In this document: in pieces, positions 1-8,474 of the stretch
Layout: every line of letters begins with the position of its first letter
Position numbering within the stretch: position 1 is the stretch's first letter
Assembly: GCA_028714035.1 (NCBI GenBank)
Contig: JAQTNA010000007.1
Span: 1 to 64,000, forward strand
DNA: 64,000 bases
From: Rhodocyclaceae bacterium
GTDB lineage: Bacteria; Pseudomonadota; Gammaproteobacteria; Burkholderiales; Rhodocyclaceae
Direction of reading: 5' to 3'
Notes under the pieces: model-generated
What the model saw: the letters and a program-made list of their open reading frames with translations, nothing else
Database searches by the model: none
What the model was told of the DNA's origin: nothing
Translations under genes and position numbers: made by a program

Positions 1-150
1 GGCGGGGCGGCCCTTGGCCGTGAATACCTTGGCCACCGCCGCCGGGTTGGAAGCATCGGCCCCCAGGCCGTACACGGTCTCGGTGGGGAAGGCAACCAGT
101 TCTCCGGCAGCCAGCAGCGCGGCAGCCCGGTCGACGGTTGAATCGCTCAC
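1..150 (-). CDS. tsaC: L-threonylcarbamoyladenylate synthase (Sua5/YrdC/TsaC), N-terminal part
   Basis: The 50 codons visible on the minus strand begin VSDSTVDRAAALLAAGE and continue with FPTETVYGLGADA, the signature N-terminal substrate-binding segment of the YrdC/Sua5 family. These enzymes make threonylcarbamoyl-AMP for the t6A modification of ANN-decoding tRNAs. The gene runs off the left edge, so only the N-terminus is present. The likely start is GTG at 148-150, one base after the purE stop (TGA, 152-154), which suggests translational coupling with purE. Short for a firm call, but the TETVYGLG motif is distinctive. Confidence 0.85.
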   Translation of the reverse strand, partial: MSDSTVDRAAALLAAGELVAFPTETVYGLGADASNPAAVAKVFTAKGRPA

Positions 151-151
151 G

Positions 152-646
152 TCAGGGCAGGTCTGAGAGCGTCTTGCCCAGCACCTTTTCCGTTTGCTTG
201 GCGCGGAAATCCTTGAGCTTCTTGTCCATGTCCGGGTCGGACAGGGCCAGCATGGAGATCGCGAACAGGGCGGCGTTAGTGGCGCCGGCTTCACCGATGG
301 CGAAGGTGGCGACGGGGATGCCGGCGGGCATCTGCACCATGGCCAGGAGCGAATCCAGGCCTTGCAGGTGCTTGGAGGGCATGGGCACGGCCAGCACCGG
401 CAGGGTGGTCTTGGCGGCCAGCACGCCGGCCAGGTGGGCTGCGCCGCCGGCGGCACCGATCAGCACCTTCATGCCGCGCCCGGCGGCGCCGCTGGCGTAG
501 TCCAGGGCTTCATCCGGGGTACGGTGGGCCGACAACACCTTCGCTTCGTAGGGTACGCCGAATTGCTTGAGGGTGACGGCGGCGGCGCGCAGCAGGGGCC
601 AGTCGCTGTCCGAGCCCATGACGATGCCGACGAGGGGAGCAGACAT
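152..646 (-). CDS. purE: N5-carboxyaminoimidazole ribonucleotide mutase, class I PurE
   Basis: 164 aa, normal length for class I PurE, which converts N5-CAIR to CAIR in de novo purine synthesis in the cytoplasm. The N-terminus carries the nucleotide-binding motif GSDSDWP (about residues 11-17), followed by the SAHRTPD segment and the GGAAHLAG stretch typical of the family. ATG start at 644-646 with an AAGGAATCTCC ribosome site. Upstream of tsaC and nearly overlapping it. No purK is in the window; it would be expected nearby or elsewhere. Confidence 0.95.
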   Translation of the reverse strand: MSAPLVGIVMGSDSDWPLLRAAAVTLKQFGVPYEAKVLSAHRTPDEALDYASGAAGRGMKVLIGAAGGAAHLAGVLAAKTTLPVLAVPMPSKHLQGLDSLLAMVQMPAGIPVATFAIGEAGATNAALFAISMLALSDPDMDKKLKDFRAKQTEKVLGKTLSDLP

Positions 647-662
647 GGAGATTCCTTTTCAT

Positions 663-719
663 GTAGGTCGGGCTTCAGCCCGACACGGACGAGAATTGTC
701 GGGCTGAAGCCCGACCTAC
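663..719. repeat. REP-like nested palindrome, copy 1
   Basis: Two 23-nt arms (663-685 and 697-719) are inverted copies of each other. Each arm is itself a small palindrome, TCGGGCT-TC-AGCCCGA. The left arm opens with GTAGGTCGGGCTTCAGC. A second copy with identical arms is at 50667-50732. Both lie in intergenic spacers (purE-folD here). This looks like a dispersed REP/BIME-type element. No transposase is in the window. Confidence 0.85.
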
Positions 720-732
720 GAGTTGTACGAAT

Positions 733-1593
733 TCAGCGTACGCAGCGTTCCGCCGACTCCAGGGTGTTGGTGAGCAGCATGGTGATGGTCATGGGGCCGA
801 CGCCGCCGGGGACGGGGGTGAGGAGCGAGGCGACTTCCTTCACCGAGTCCATGTCCACGTCGCCGCAGAGCTTGCCGCCCTGATCGGCGGGCAGGCGGTT
901 GATGCCCACGTCAATGACCACGGCACCGGGCTTGACCATGTCGCCGGTGATCATGCGGGGCCGGCCCACGGCGGCCACCAGGATGTCGGCGCGCTTCGTG
1001 TGGAAGGCCAGATCCCGGCTCCGGGAGTGGCAGACGGTGACGGTGCAGCTCTGGGCCAGGAGCAGCATGGCCATGGGCTTGCCCACGATGTTGCTGCGAC
1101 CGACGATCACCGCCTCGGCGCCGGCGAGTTTCACCCCTTCGGATTCCAGCATCTTCATGACGCCGTAGGGCGTGCAGGGAATGAAGCGGGGCTTGCCCTG
1201 CATCAGTGCTCCCACGTTCTCGGCGTGGAAGCCGTCCACATCCTTCTCCGGAGAGATGGCCTCCAGCACGGCGTCCTCGTCGAACTGGGGCGGCAGGGGC
1301 AGTTGCACCAGGATGCCGTGTACATCCGGGTCGGCATTCAGTTCGGCGATGCGCGCCAGGACCACGATGGGCTCGACGTCCGCCGGGTAGACGTCCTTGA
1401 TGGAGCGGATGCCGGTCTTCTCGCAACCGGCCACCTTGTTCCTGACATAGACGGCGCTGGCGGGGTCTTCGCCCACGAGGATCACGGCCAAGCAGGGCGT
1501 GATGCCTTTCGCCTTCAGGACCGCGGCCCGGTCGGCCAGCTGGCCGCGCAGGGTGGAGGAGAGGGCGTTGCCGTCTATGAGTTTGGCTGTCAT
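733..1593 (-). CDS. folD: Bifunctional methylenetetrahydrofolate dehydrogenase / methenyltetrahydrofolate cyclohydrolase
   Basis: 286 aa, full length for FolD, which interconverts 5,10-methylene-, methenyl- and 10-formyl-THF with NADP. Visible signatures are YVRNK with the catalytic Lys (about residues 49-53), [18 protein letters not shown], the folate/active-site stretch PEKDVDGFH, and the Rossmann-like [14 protein letters not shown]. The C-terminal PGGVGPMT motif is also present. Start ATG at 1593; the ribosome site is weak. Separated from purE by the REP-like element, so probably its own transcription unit. Confidence 0.95.
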   Translation of the reverse strand: MTAKLIDGNALSSTLRGQLADRAAVLKAKGITPCLAVILVGEDPASAVYVRNKVAGCEKTGIRSIKDVYPADVEPIVVLARIAELNADPDVHGILVQLPLPPQFDEDAVLEAISPEKDVDGFHAENVGALMQGKPRFIPCTPYGVMKMLESEGVKLAGAEAVIVGRSNIVGKPMAMLLLAQSCTVTVCHSRSRDLAFHTKRADILVAAVGRPRMITGDMVKPGAVVIDVGINRLPADQGGKLCGDVDMDSVKEVASLLTPVPGGVGPMTITMLLTNTLESAERCVR

Positions 1594-1674
1594 GGTGTCG
1601 GGTGGCTGCGCAAAAGTCGCATTTTACCCCAGGGGCGAGGCCCTCGTAACTGCGGTTTCCTGCGGGCCAGACAT

Positions 1675-1703
1675 AAAAAAAGCGGGCCGGAGCCCGCTTT
1701 TTT
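1675..1703 (-). terminator. Rho-independent terminator of the Ala-rich gene
   Basis: AGCGGGC-CGGA-GCCCGCT stem flanked by an A-run on one side and a T-run on the other. On the minus strand it follows the stop of the 1721-2047 gene by about 18 nt. The equivalent paralogous gene at 15109-15333 has an almost identical terminator (15351-15379). Confidence 0.85.
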
Positions 1704-1720
1704 CGTACCGGCAAGAAAAA

Positions 1721-2047
1721 TTACTTCTTGGAGGCGGCAGCGGAGGCAGCAGCGGAAGCCTTGGCGGAAGCGGAGGCCGGAGCGGAAGCAGCGGCGGAAG
1801 CGGAAGCCGGGGCGGAAGCAGCAGCGGAGGCGGAAGCAGAAGCCTTGGCCTTCTTGGCCTTCTTGGCCTTGGGGGCGGACGCCTCGCCGGAAGCCATGGC
1901 GGCAGCGGAAGCCGGAGCGGAAGCAGCGGCGGAAGCCTTGGCCGGGGCGGAAGCAGCGGCGGAAGCGGAAGCGGCGGGCTTGTCGGCGGCGAAGGAAACG
2001 GAAGCGGCGAACAGGGAGGCGATCAGGGCGGCGAACAGCTTGGACAT
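1721..2047 (-). CDS. Small secreted Ala/Ser/Lys-rich low-complexity protein, copy 1
   Basis: 108 aa. A clear Sec signal peptide (MSKLFAALIASLFAASVSFA, cleavage probably before ADK) precedes a low-complexity tail of Ala, Ser, Pro and Lys. The tail has ASASAAASAPA-type repeats and a central PKAKKAKKAK basic cluster. Function is unknown; the composition resembles histone-like or structural low-complexity periplasmic proteins. AGGAG ribosome site 7-8 nt before ATG. A close paralogue lies at 15109-15333 in opposite orientation, sharing signal peptide, ribosome site, upstream block and terminator. Confidence 0.75.
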   Translation of the reverse strand: MSKLFAALIASLFAASVSFAADKPAASASAAASAPAKASAAASAPASAAAMASGEASAPKAKKAKKAKASASASAAASAPASASAAASAPASASAKASAAASAAASKK

Positions 2048-2134
2048 GTAAAACTCCTAAATGAATTCGTTATTTGGTGTAAGCAGTTTTGGCTGCTAAG
2101 TGACGATAACGCACGAAACTTACGGAAAGTTGAC
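2048..2134 (-). promoter_or_regulatory. Upstream block conserved between the two Ala-rich paralogues, copy 1
   Basis: Read toward the gene, it contains GTCAACTTT, then GTAA, then GCGTTAT, then a CTTAGCAGC-like block, and AACGAATTCATTTAGGAG just before ATG. The same words in the same order occur at 15023-15108, with 86-87 nt from GTCAACTTT to the start codon in both. GTTATC with TCAACT 17 bp upstream could be a weak -10/-35 pair. Conservation outside the coding region suggests a shared promoter or leader. Confidence 0.55.
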
Positions 2135-2159
2135 GCGCCTCAAACAAATTTTTACTTTT

Positions 2160-3623
2160 CTAGGCGAGTTGTCGGTAGAGGGCAAGATAAGACTGAGCCG
2201 CCCTCGTCCAACTGAAGTCGCGGGCCATGCCGTTTCTTTGCAGGGCACGCCAGCCGTCCTTGTCGCGCCAGCGGGCGACGGCCCGGTAGACGGTGGACAA
2301 CAGCGCTTCGGCGTCGGCGCCGGGCATGACGAAGCCGGTGGCCGAGCCGTTCGCCAGGGTGGCGTCGTTGCAGTCGGTCACGGTATCGGCCAGGCCGCCG
2401 GTGGGGCGGACCAGTGGGGGCGTGCCGTAGCGCAGGCTGTACATCTGGTTCAGGCCGCAGGGCTCGAAGCGTGAGGGCATGAGAAAAATGTCCGCCCCCG
2501 CCTCGATCTGGTGGGACAAGCCCTCGTCGTAGCCGATGCGCACGCCGACGCTGTCGGGATAACGTTGCGCCAGGTCCGAGAACGCTCCCTGGAGCCCCTT
2601 GTCGCCGGAGCCGAGCACCGCCAGCTGCATGCCGGCCTGCACCAGCTGCTCGCCCACCGCCGCCACCCAGTCCAGGCCCTTCTGGTGGGTGAGCCGGCTC
2701 ACCACTCCCAGGAGCGGCTTTTCCGGCGTTACCGCCAGGCCCATGAGGCGCTGCAATTCCGCCTTGTTGGCGGCCTTGCCTTCGAGATGTTCGCCGTCAT
2801 AGGCCGCGGCCAGGGAAGAATCGTCGGCCGGATTCCATACGGCGTCGTCTATGCCGTTCAAGATGCCGGAGAGCACGGGGGCGCGATGCTGGAGCAGGCC
2901 GGCCATGCCGAAACCCAATTCGTCGCTGCATATCTCCCGGGCGTAAGTGGGGCTGACGGTGGTGATGCGGTCGCAGTAGTAGAGGCCCGCCTTGAGGAAG
3001 GAGAGGTAGCCGTGAAATTCGGCGCCTTCCAGATGCCAGGCATCCCAGGGCAGACCCAGATCGGAAAGCCATTGCTGGGGAAAATTCCCCTGGAAAGCCA
3101 GGTTGTGGATGGTCATGACCGTCCTTGGCCGCCGGCCCGGCATGAAATGCAGGTAGGCCGGGATGAGTCCGGTCTGCCAGTCGTTGCCATGGACGATCTG
3201 GGGACGCCATTCCAGGGGGCTGGCATCGGAGGAGAGGATGGCGGCGACCCGGGAGAGCAGGGCGAAGCGCAGGGGATTGTCCGGCCAGTCCGGTCCGTCG
3301 GGGGTCTGGTAGGGGCCGCCGGGGCGGATGAAGAGTTCGGGGCAGTCCAGCAGCCAGATCGTGAGACCCGAGGGCGCGGAGGCTTCCAGGATGCGGCAGG
3401 GCGGCAAGAGGCCACCCGGGGCGGCGATTCCCACCAGCGTGTGGGCCAGGGGAAAGGCGGCCTTCATGGCCGGATAGGCCGGAACCAGCACGCGCACGTC
3501 CATGCCCGAGCGGTGTAGGGCCTCCGGCAGCGCGGCCGCCACGTCTCCCAAGCCGCCGGTCTTGACCCAGGGAGCGATTTCGGAAGTGGCGAACAGGAGG
3601 CGGAGGGGAGCGGAGGTAGGCAT
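2160..3623 (-). CDS. glgA: Glycogen synthase, ADP-glucose type (GT5)
   Basis: 487 aa, normal length for bacterial GlgA, which extends alpha-1,4-glucan from ADP-glucose. N-terminal ADP-glucose-binding motif KTGGLGDV (about residues 21-28), then the VHGNDWQTG segment. The GT-B C-terminal domain has the VSRLTHQKGLDW motif and the SRFEPCGLNQMYSLRYGTPP acceptor/donor loop. It is last in the minus-strand glycogen cluster, after glgP, with a repeat-filled 98-bp spacer. No strong ribosome site is visible; ATG 3623 was chosen because the family N-terminus starts there. Confidence 0.95.
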   Translation of the reverse strand: MPTSAPLRLLFATSEIAPWVKTGGLGDVAAALPEALHRSGMDVRVLVPAYPAMKAAFPLAHTLVGIAAPGGLLPPCRILEASAPSGLTIWLLDCPELFIRPGGPYQTPDGPDWPDNPLRFALLSRVAAILSSDASPLEWRPQIVHGNDWQTGLIPAYLHFMPGRRPRTVMTIHNLAFQGNFPQQWLSDLGLPWDAWHLEGAEFHGYLSFLKAGLYYCDRITTVSPTYAREICSDELGFGMAGLLQHRAPVLSGILNGIDDAVWNPADDSSLAAAYDGEHLEGKAANKAELQRLMGLAVTPEKPLLGVVSRLTHQKGLDWVAAVGEQLVQAGMQLAVLGSGDKGLQGAFSDLAQRYPDSVGVRIGYDEGLSHQIEAGADIFLMPSRFEPCGLNQMYSLRYGTPPLVRPTGGLADTVTDCNDATLANGSATGFVMPGADAEALLSTVYRAVARWRDKDGWRALQRNGMARDFSWTRAAQSYLALYRQLA

Positions 3624-3632
3624 GGCGGGTTC

Positions 3633-3720
3633 TGAGGACTGAGGACTGAGGACTGAGTGGTCAGCGCGCCAAGGGCGCGGAAAAAATTACTGACAACTGG
3701 CAACTGCCACCTGACAACTG
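3633..3720. repeat. Intergenic low-complexity heptad repeats with GC hairpin core
   Basis: Three tandem TGAGGAC units (3633-3657) are followed by a GC-rich hairpin, TCAGCGCGCCAAGGGCGCGG (3661-3680). After that come CTGACAACTG-type heptads up to the glgP stop. Related heptads (TTGTCAG) fill the spacer at 8440-8474. A near-identical hairpin core occurs at 50622-50643. Confidence 0.6.
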
Positions 3721-3721
3721 A

Positions 3722-6268
3722 TTAAAGCCAGATCATCATCCCCATTTCAAAGGGATGGGTCAGGAGGCGGTGGCTCGGGTAGAGGCGTACCCGGTATTCC
3801 ACCTGGCCGCACAACTCGGGGGTGAGGTCTATGCTGTAGAGGGCTTCGCCATCGCCGATGTCCCGTTCGCGGTGCAGCGCATAGGATTGGGCGCGGGCCG
3901 GCCGGTTGCCCTCGCCGGGGCGGCCGAACAGCAGTTCCACCTTGACGTCATCCGCCGTGAGACCGTTCAGCTTGACGGCCAGTTCCAGCCGCAGGTTTTC
4001 GCCGAAACTCATGCGCCGCCGGGGCGGGTCCAGGCGCGCCAGGGTGACGCCCGCCCAGGCGTGCCGGACCTTGGCCTTCCACGAGGCGAGATCCCGGGCG
4101 CCGGCGTACTGGTCCGAGTAGAAGCGGCTCCACTGGCTGGAGGCGGGACGGTAGAACTTGTCCACGTACTCCGTGACCATGCGGTGGGAATTGAAGGCCG
4201 GCATGATGGAAGCGATGGAGCGCTTGGCCATGGCCACCCAGCCGGGCGAATAGCCCATGGGCCCCCGGTCGTAGAACAGGGGAATCACCTGGTCCTGGAG
4301 GACTTCATAGAGGGTGCGTGATTCTTCCTGGTCGCGCCGGCCCGGGTCCAGGGTCTCGGAGGCCGGCTTGATGGCCCAGCCGTTGCCGCCGTCGTAGCCC
4401 TCGTCCCACCAGCCGTCCAGCACGGAGAGGTTGAGCACGCCGTTCATGGCGGCCTTCATGCCCGAGGTGCCGGACGCTTCCAGGGGATAGATGGGGTTGT
4501 TGAGCCAGACGTCCACACCCGATACCAGGCGCCTTGCCATGCGCAAGTCATAGCCTTCCACCAGCAGGATCTTGCCCTCGAACTCCGGCGTGCGTGCGGC
4601 GCTGGAGAGCCAGCGGATCAGGTCCTGCCCCGGCTTGTCCGCCGGGTGGGCCTTGCCGGCGAAGATGAACAGCACGGGACGATCCGGGTCGGAGACGATT
4701 TCCTTCAACCAGTCCGTGTTCTGCAGCAGCAGGGCGGCACGCTTGTAGGTGGCGAAGCGCCGGGCGAAACCGATGGTGAGCACGTTGGGGTTTTTCGGAT
4801 CGGCCAGTTTCAGCACCCGGTCCAGGTGGGCCTGGGAGCCGTGGTTGCGCGCGTGCTGCGCCGCGATGCGATTCCTGACCAGGTGCAGCATCTGGGACTT
4901 CAGCGACTGGCGGATGCTCCAGAACTGGTGGTCGGGGATGGAATGAACGCCGTTCCAGCAGCCGTGATCCATGAGCCGCTGGGGCCAGCCGTGCCCCAGG
5001 GTGTTGTCGAAGGCTTCGTTCCAGCCCTCGGACAGGAAGGTGGCGGCATGTACGCCGTTGGTGATGTAGTCAATCGGGTTCTCTTCCGGCTCGATCTGGG
5101 GCCAGAGATTGGCGCAGATGTGGCTGGACACGCCGCCGTGGATGCGGGAGACGCCGTTGTGGAAGCGGGAACCGTGGATGGCCAGGGCGGTCATGTTGAA
5201 TTCGTTGCCGTCCGGCGTGCGGCCCAGGGCCAGTAGATCGCCCAGGGGGATATGCAGTTCGTCGCACCAGTGCTCGAAATACATGCGCACCATGTCGTCG
5301 GCGAAATAATCGTGTCCGGCAGGCACCGGAGTGTGGGTCGTGAACACGGTATTGGCCGCTACCGCTTCCAGGGCCGTGGCGAAGTCCAGGCCGCCCACGG
5401 TCAGATTTCGGATGCGCTCCAGGATCTGGAACGCCGCGTGGCCTTCGTTGATGTGCCAGGTGGTGGGGGCGAGGCCCATGGCGAAGAGGGCGCGCACGCC
5501 CGCCACGCCCAGAATGATTTCCTGCTCGATGCGGGTGGTGCGGTCGCCGCCGTACAGGCGGTGGGCGATGTAGCGGTCGTGGCTGGAGTTCTCGTCCAGG
5601 TCCGTGTCCAGCAGGTAGAGCGTGACGTGGCCGACGCGGGCCTGCCAGACCTTGACCGCGACGTTGCGGCCGGGGAAGGCGACATATACCTTCAGGTCGT
5701 GGCCGTCCTCCTTCTGTACCGGCGAGACCGGCAGATCGTCGAAATCCGACTCCCGGTACAGGGGATGCTGGTTGCCCTCGTTGTCTATGGTCTGCTGGAA
5801 ATAGCCCTGGCGGTAAAGCAGGCCCATGCCCACGAAGGGCAGGGAGAGATCGGAGGCCGCCTTGCAGTGGTCGCCGGCCAGGATGCCCAGGCCGCCGGAA
5901 TAGATGGGCAGGCTCTCGTGGAAGCCGAATTCGGCGCAGAAATAGGCGACCAGGGTGCCTTCCGGCAGCTTGTCGTCGTTCCGGGCCGGGACGTCGTGAT
6001 AGGTGTCGTAGGCGGACAACACCTTGTTCAGACTGCCCAGGAAGACGGGATCTTCCGCAGCTTCGTCCAGGCGGTGTTGGGAGATGCGCTTGAGGAAGGA
6101 CTTTGGGCTGTGGCCCACTTCCTGCCACAGGGTGGGGTGGAGGCGGGCGAAGAGGGTGCGGGTGGGGCGGTCCCAACTGTACCAGAGGTTGTTCGCCAGT
6201 TCGTTCAGGCGCTTCAGACGCTCCGGAAGATGGGGCGTGATTTCCAGTTGAAAGGCAGTTCCCGGCAT
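3722..6268 (-). CDS. glgP: Alpha-glucan (glycogen/maltodextrin) phosphorylase, GT35, DUF3417 type
   Basis: 848 aa from the preferred ATG at 6268 (AGGGA ribosome site 8 nt upstream); an in-frame start at 6340 would add 24 unlikely residues. It releases glucose-1-phosphate from alpha-1,4-glucan using PLP. The N-terminal LNELANNLWYSWDRPTR segment marks the DUF3417 subclass seen in AgpA/Thermotoga-like phosphorylases. AEFGFHESLPIYSGGLGILAGDH follows, and the PLP-lysine region EASGTSGMKAAMNGVLNLS lies in the C-terminal half. Its neighbours are glgA and two GH57 enzymes, so it probably mobilises stored glycogen. Confidence 0.93.
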   Translation of the reverse strand: MPGTAFQLEITPHLPERLKRLNELANNLWYSWDRPTRTLFARLHPTLWQEVGHSPKSFLKRISQHRLDEAAEDPVFLGSLNKVLSAYDTYHDVPARNDDKLPEGTLVAYFCAEFGFHESLPIYSGGLGILAGDHCKAASDLSLPFVGMGLLYRQGYFQQTIDNEGNQHPLYRESDFDDLPVSPVQKEDGHDLKVYVAFPGRNVAVKVWQARVGHVTLYLLDTDLDENSSHDRYIAHRLYGGDRTTRIEQEIILGVAGVRALFAMGLAPTTWHINEGHAAFQILERIRNLTVGGLDFATALEAVAANTVFTTHTPVPAGHDYFADDMVRMYFEHWCDELHIPLGDLLALGRTPDGNEFNMTALAIHGSRFHNGVSRIHGGVSSHICANLWPQIEPEENPIDYITNGVHAATFLSEGWNEAFDNTLGHGWPQRLMDHGCWNGVHSIPDHQFWSIRQSLKSQMLHLVRNRIAAQHARNHGSQAHLDRVLKLADPKNPNVLTIGFARRFATYKRAALLLQNTDWLKEIVSDPDRPVLFIFAGKAHPADKPGQDLIRWLSSAARTPEFEGKILLVEGYDLRMARRLVSGVDVWLNNPIYPLEASGTSGMKAAMNGVLNLSVLDGWWDEGYDGGNGWAIKPASETLDPGRRDQEESRTLYEVLQDQVIPLFYDRGPMGYSPGWVAMAKRSIASIMPAFNSHRMVTEYVDKFYRPASSQWSRFYSDQYAGARDLASWKAKVRHAWAGVTLARLDPPRRRMSFGENLRLELAVKLNGLTADDVKVELLFGRPGEGNRPARAQSYALHRERDIGDGEALYSIDLTPELCGQVEYRVRLYPSHRLLTHPFEMGMMIWL

Positions 6269-6356
6269 GGTGCATCCCTGACTATTTGCCGCAATATCCG
6301 GCTCTTGTCGTGAAACGGAAGGGGTTCGTCGTTCGGTCAATAGTCATAGGGTACCA

Positions 6357-6412
6357 AAAATCCCGGGGCGGGCCTTGCCGCGGCGCAGCAGCCGCAAGGC
6401 CCGCTCCGGGAT
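6357..6412 (-). terminator. Strong hairpin terminator after the GH57 glucanotransferase
   Basis: About 18-bp arms (AATCCCGGAGCGGGCCTTGC on the minus strand, with one mismatch) close a 14-nt loop, followed by TTTTTGG. It directly abuts the stop of the 6413-8434 gene, so glgP-glgA may be transcribed from its own promoter or by read-through. Confidence 0.8.
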
Positions 6413-8434
6413 TCAGGCCTGGTCGGGCACCAGCTCCAGCCTCACGGAAACCGTGCCGGCCGCCACGGGCCAGGTCAGCCTGAGCGTCACGGCCTGCATG
6501 ACCTTCTCGAAGCCGGCCTCCGACTGGGAGACGGTGAAGTGGGGCGAGCACTGGAAGTTCATGGGGCGGCTGGTGGACAGCACCAGCTTGCCCTTCAATA
6601 TTCCGTCTTGCAGCGTCAGGTGCGAGAGGGCATTCCGGGTCAGTTCCTGGCCGAAACCGCAGGGCATGCTGCCATCTTCCAGTACATAGCATCCCAGGAA
6701 GCCGTCGCAGCTGGGCATGGCCAGGTTGATCTCGGTGCTGAAGGTGCCGGCCGCCGCCCTGGGGAATTGCCAACTGGCCTCCAGGGCGGGTCCGTCCAGG
6801 TGGAAACGTTTCTTGACCACCACCAGGCCGTCCTGCCCGCCCGTGAGGGTCACGGTGGATAGCGGCGCCTGGATCCTGTCCAGGGTATAGGGCGAAAATG
6901 GCCGTGGCGTACCGCCCGTCGGCGTGTAACTGTCCTGGAACATGCCCCGGGCGCGGGTGTCGGGCACGATGTCCCCGGCGTGGATGTCGTGTTTGAAATC
7001 CACCCGGTCGTGGGCCGAGGCGATGCCTTCTGTGGCTTGGGTGTCGCCGGGGCGGTGATCGCTGATCTTCTTGTAATAATGTTCTTCGCCGCGGCGCAGG
7101 GTGTCGCCAAAGTTGTGGCAGAGAGGATAGCTGTCCAGTTCCACCAGGGCACCGTCGCCTTCGGGCCGCAGGACCGCCTGCAAGTGCACGTTGTGCACGG
7201 AGATTTCCTCCGCGCCGTCGTGATCCAGGTCGCCCCGGGCGATGGGCGAACGGGGGGCGGCACCGTCCAGGGCCGATTCCAGGGCCAGGAGGTTGTTCCA
7301 GATGGCGCGGCGCAGGTGGGGCAGGTAGAGGCCGCCGAAAAGGCCGTGCCAATAGGCGTCGTTGGCCTGGGCCCGGTACAGGGCATCGGTCATGGCCTGG
7401 GTGTGCGGGCCGTGGGGCAGGGCGGCCAGGCGCTCCGAGAGCCCGAGCATGCGCTTGTGCATCCAGTTGGCCTCCGGATAGCGGGCCAGGAAGTTGCGCC
7501 AGATGCCGCCGCGGATGAAGGCCTTGCTCTCCTCGCCCCGGCCGGCTTCCTTCTCCCGGTGCATCAGGTCGCTGAAGGTGCGGGCCGCCCTGGCCGGCAG
7601 GGTCCACTCGTTCATCTCGATGTAGGACGCGGTGGGCAGGTACACGATGCCCCGGGTGGGCCGGCCCGCGTGGTAGTCGGAATAGGTGGACGTGAGAATC
7701 TTGTCGGAGGCCAGGACGCCGGAAAGGAATTGCTCCAGCCAGCCTTTCTCGTATACCCAGGCATAGGTTTCCGGCCAGATGCCGAACTTCTCGATGTCGT
7801 CAAAGTAGATGGCCGCGCTCTGGCCCTGGTCTGCCAGGGATTCCAGATAACGCACCACGTCCTGCGCGGGAGAGAAGGGCAGGCGGTAGCGCAACTGCTC
7901 GGAAATGGGGAAGAGATCCAGCACCCGGCCGTCTTCTTCCGTGGTGTAGAAACTGTCCAGTTCATTGGAACTGCGCCCGGTGCATAGGAAGTGGTAGTCG
8001 TCCACGGCCACGTAGCGTATGCCGGAATCGGAGAGCGCCGGCACCACCGTGCCCTCCCACACCCGCTCCGTCAGCCAGGCACCCCGGGGGCGCTCGCCAA
8101 AGTGGTGCTCGATGCGTTCGGACAGGGCATGTATCTGGCCCAGGCGATCCCGGTTGGGAATGGCGGCCAGTACCGGCTCGCAGTCGCCGGAGCCGAACAT
8201 TTCCACCTGGCCGCGGGCAGCCATTTCCTGCAACAGGGCCATGTCTTCGGGAAAGTTCTGTAGCAGGTAATCCAGCAGCCAGCCCGAGAAATGGGCGGCA
8301 AACCGGAATTCCGGGAAGCGGTACAGGGTGCGCAGGAAGGGGCGGTAGCAACGCTCGTGGGCGTCGTTGATCACCTCCGGGAAATTGCCGACAGGCTGGT
8401 GGGCGTGGACGCCGAGAAGAAGGGTGATGGGCAT
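6413..8434 (-). CDS. GH57 4-alpha-glucanotransferase/alpha-amylase (DUF1925-DUF1926 type)
   Basis: 673 aa, the length of Thermococcus litoralis-type 4-alpha-glucanotransferases. The GH57 barrel begins with LGVHAHQPVGNFPEV. The catalytic nucleophile sits in AWLTERVWEG (Glu, about residue 124) and the acid/base in YFDDIEKFGIWPE (Asp, about residue 215). The C-terminal half matches the DUF1925/DUF1926 beta-sandwich arrangement. It likely disproportionates malto-oligosaccharides or debranched glucan in the cytoplasm; no signal peptide is seen. The 36-bp spacer to the next GH57 gene is made of TTGTCAG heptads. Confidence 0.88.
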   Translation of the reverse strand: MPITLLLGVHAHQPVGNFPEVINDAHERCYRPFLRTLYRFPEFRFAAHFSGWLLDYLLQNFPEDMALLQEMAARGQVEMFGSGDCEPVLAAIPNRDRLGQIHALSERIEHHFGERPRGAWLTERVWEGTVVPALSDSGIRYVAVDDYHFLCTGRSSNELDSFYTTEEDGRVLDLFPISEQLRYRLPFSPAQDVVRYLESLADQGQSAAIYFDDIEKFGIWPETYAWVYEKGWLEQFLSGVLASDKILTSTYSDYHAGRPTRGIVYLPTASYIEMNEWTLPARAARTFSDLMHREKEAGRGEESKAFIRGGIWRNFLARYPEANWMHKRMLGLSERLAALPHGPHTQAMTDALYRAQANDAYWHGLFGGLYLPHLRRAIWNNLLALESALDGAAPRSPIARGDLDHDGAEEISVHNVHLQAVLRPEGDGALVELDSYPLCHNFGDTLRRGEEHYYKKISDHRPGDTQATEGIASAHDRVDFKHDIHAGDIVPDTRARGMFQDSYTPTGGTPRPFSPYTLDRIQAPLSTVTLTGGQDGLVVVKKRFHLDGPALEASWQFPRAAAGTFSTEINLAMPSCDGFLGCYVLEDGSMPCGFGQELTRNALSHLTLQDGILKGKLVLSTSRPMNFQCSPHFTVSQSEAGFEKVMQAVTLRLTWPVAAGTVSVRLELVPDQA

Positions 8435-8439
8435 TTCGG

Positions 8440-8474
8440 TTGTCAGTTGTCAGTTGTCAGGTATCAGTTGTCAG
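8440..8474. repeat. TTGTCAG heptad array between the two GH57 genes
   Basis: TTGTCAG three times in tandem, then GTATCAG, then TTGTCAG again. It fills the whole spacer between the two GH57 reading frames. Reverse-complement versions (CTGACAA) occur at 3690-3720 in the glgP-glgA spacer. Confidence 0.75.

Noticed and set aside
3633-3720. Possible CRISPR-like array
   Set aside because: Repeats are 7-nt tandem words without spacers of uniform length, and no cas gene is present. No CRISPR array was seen anywhere in the window.
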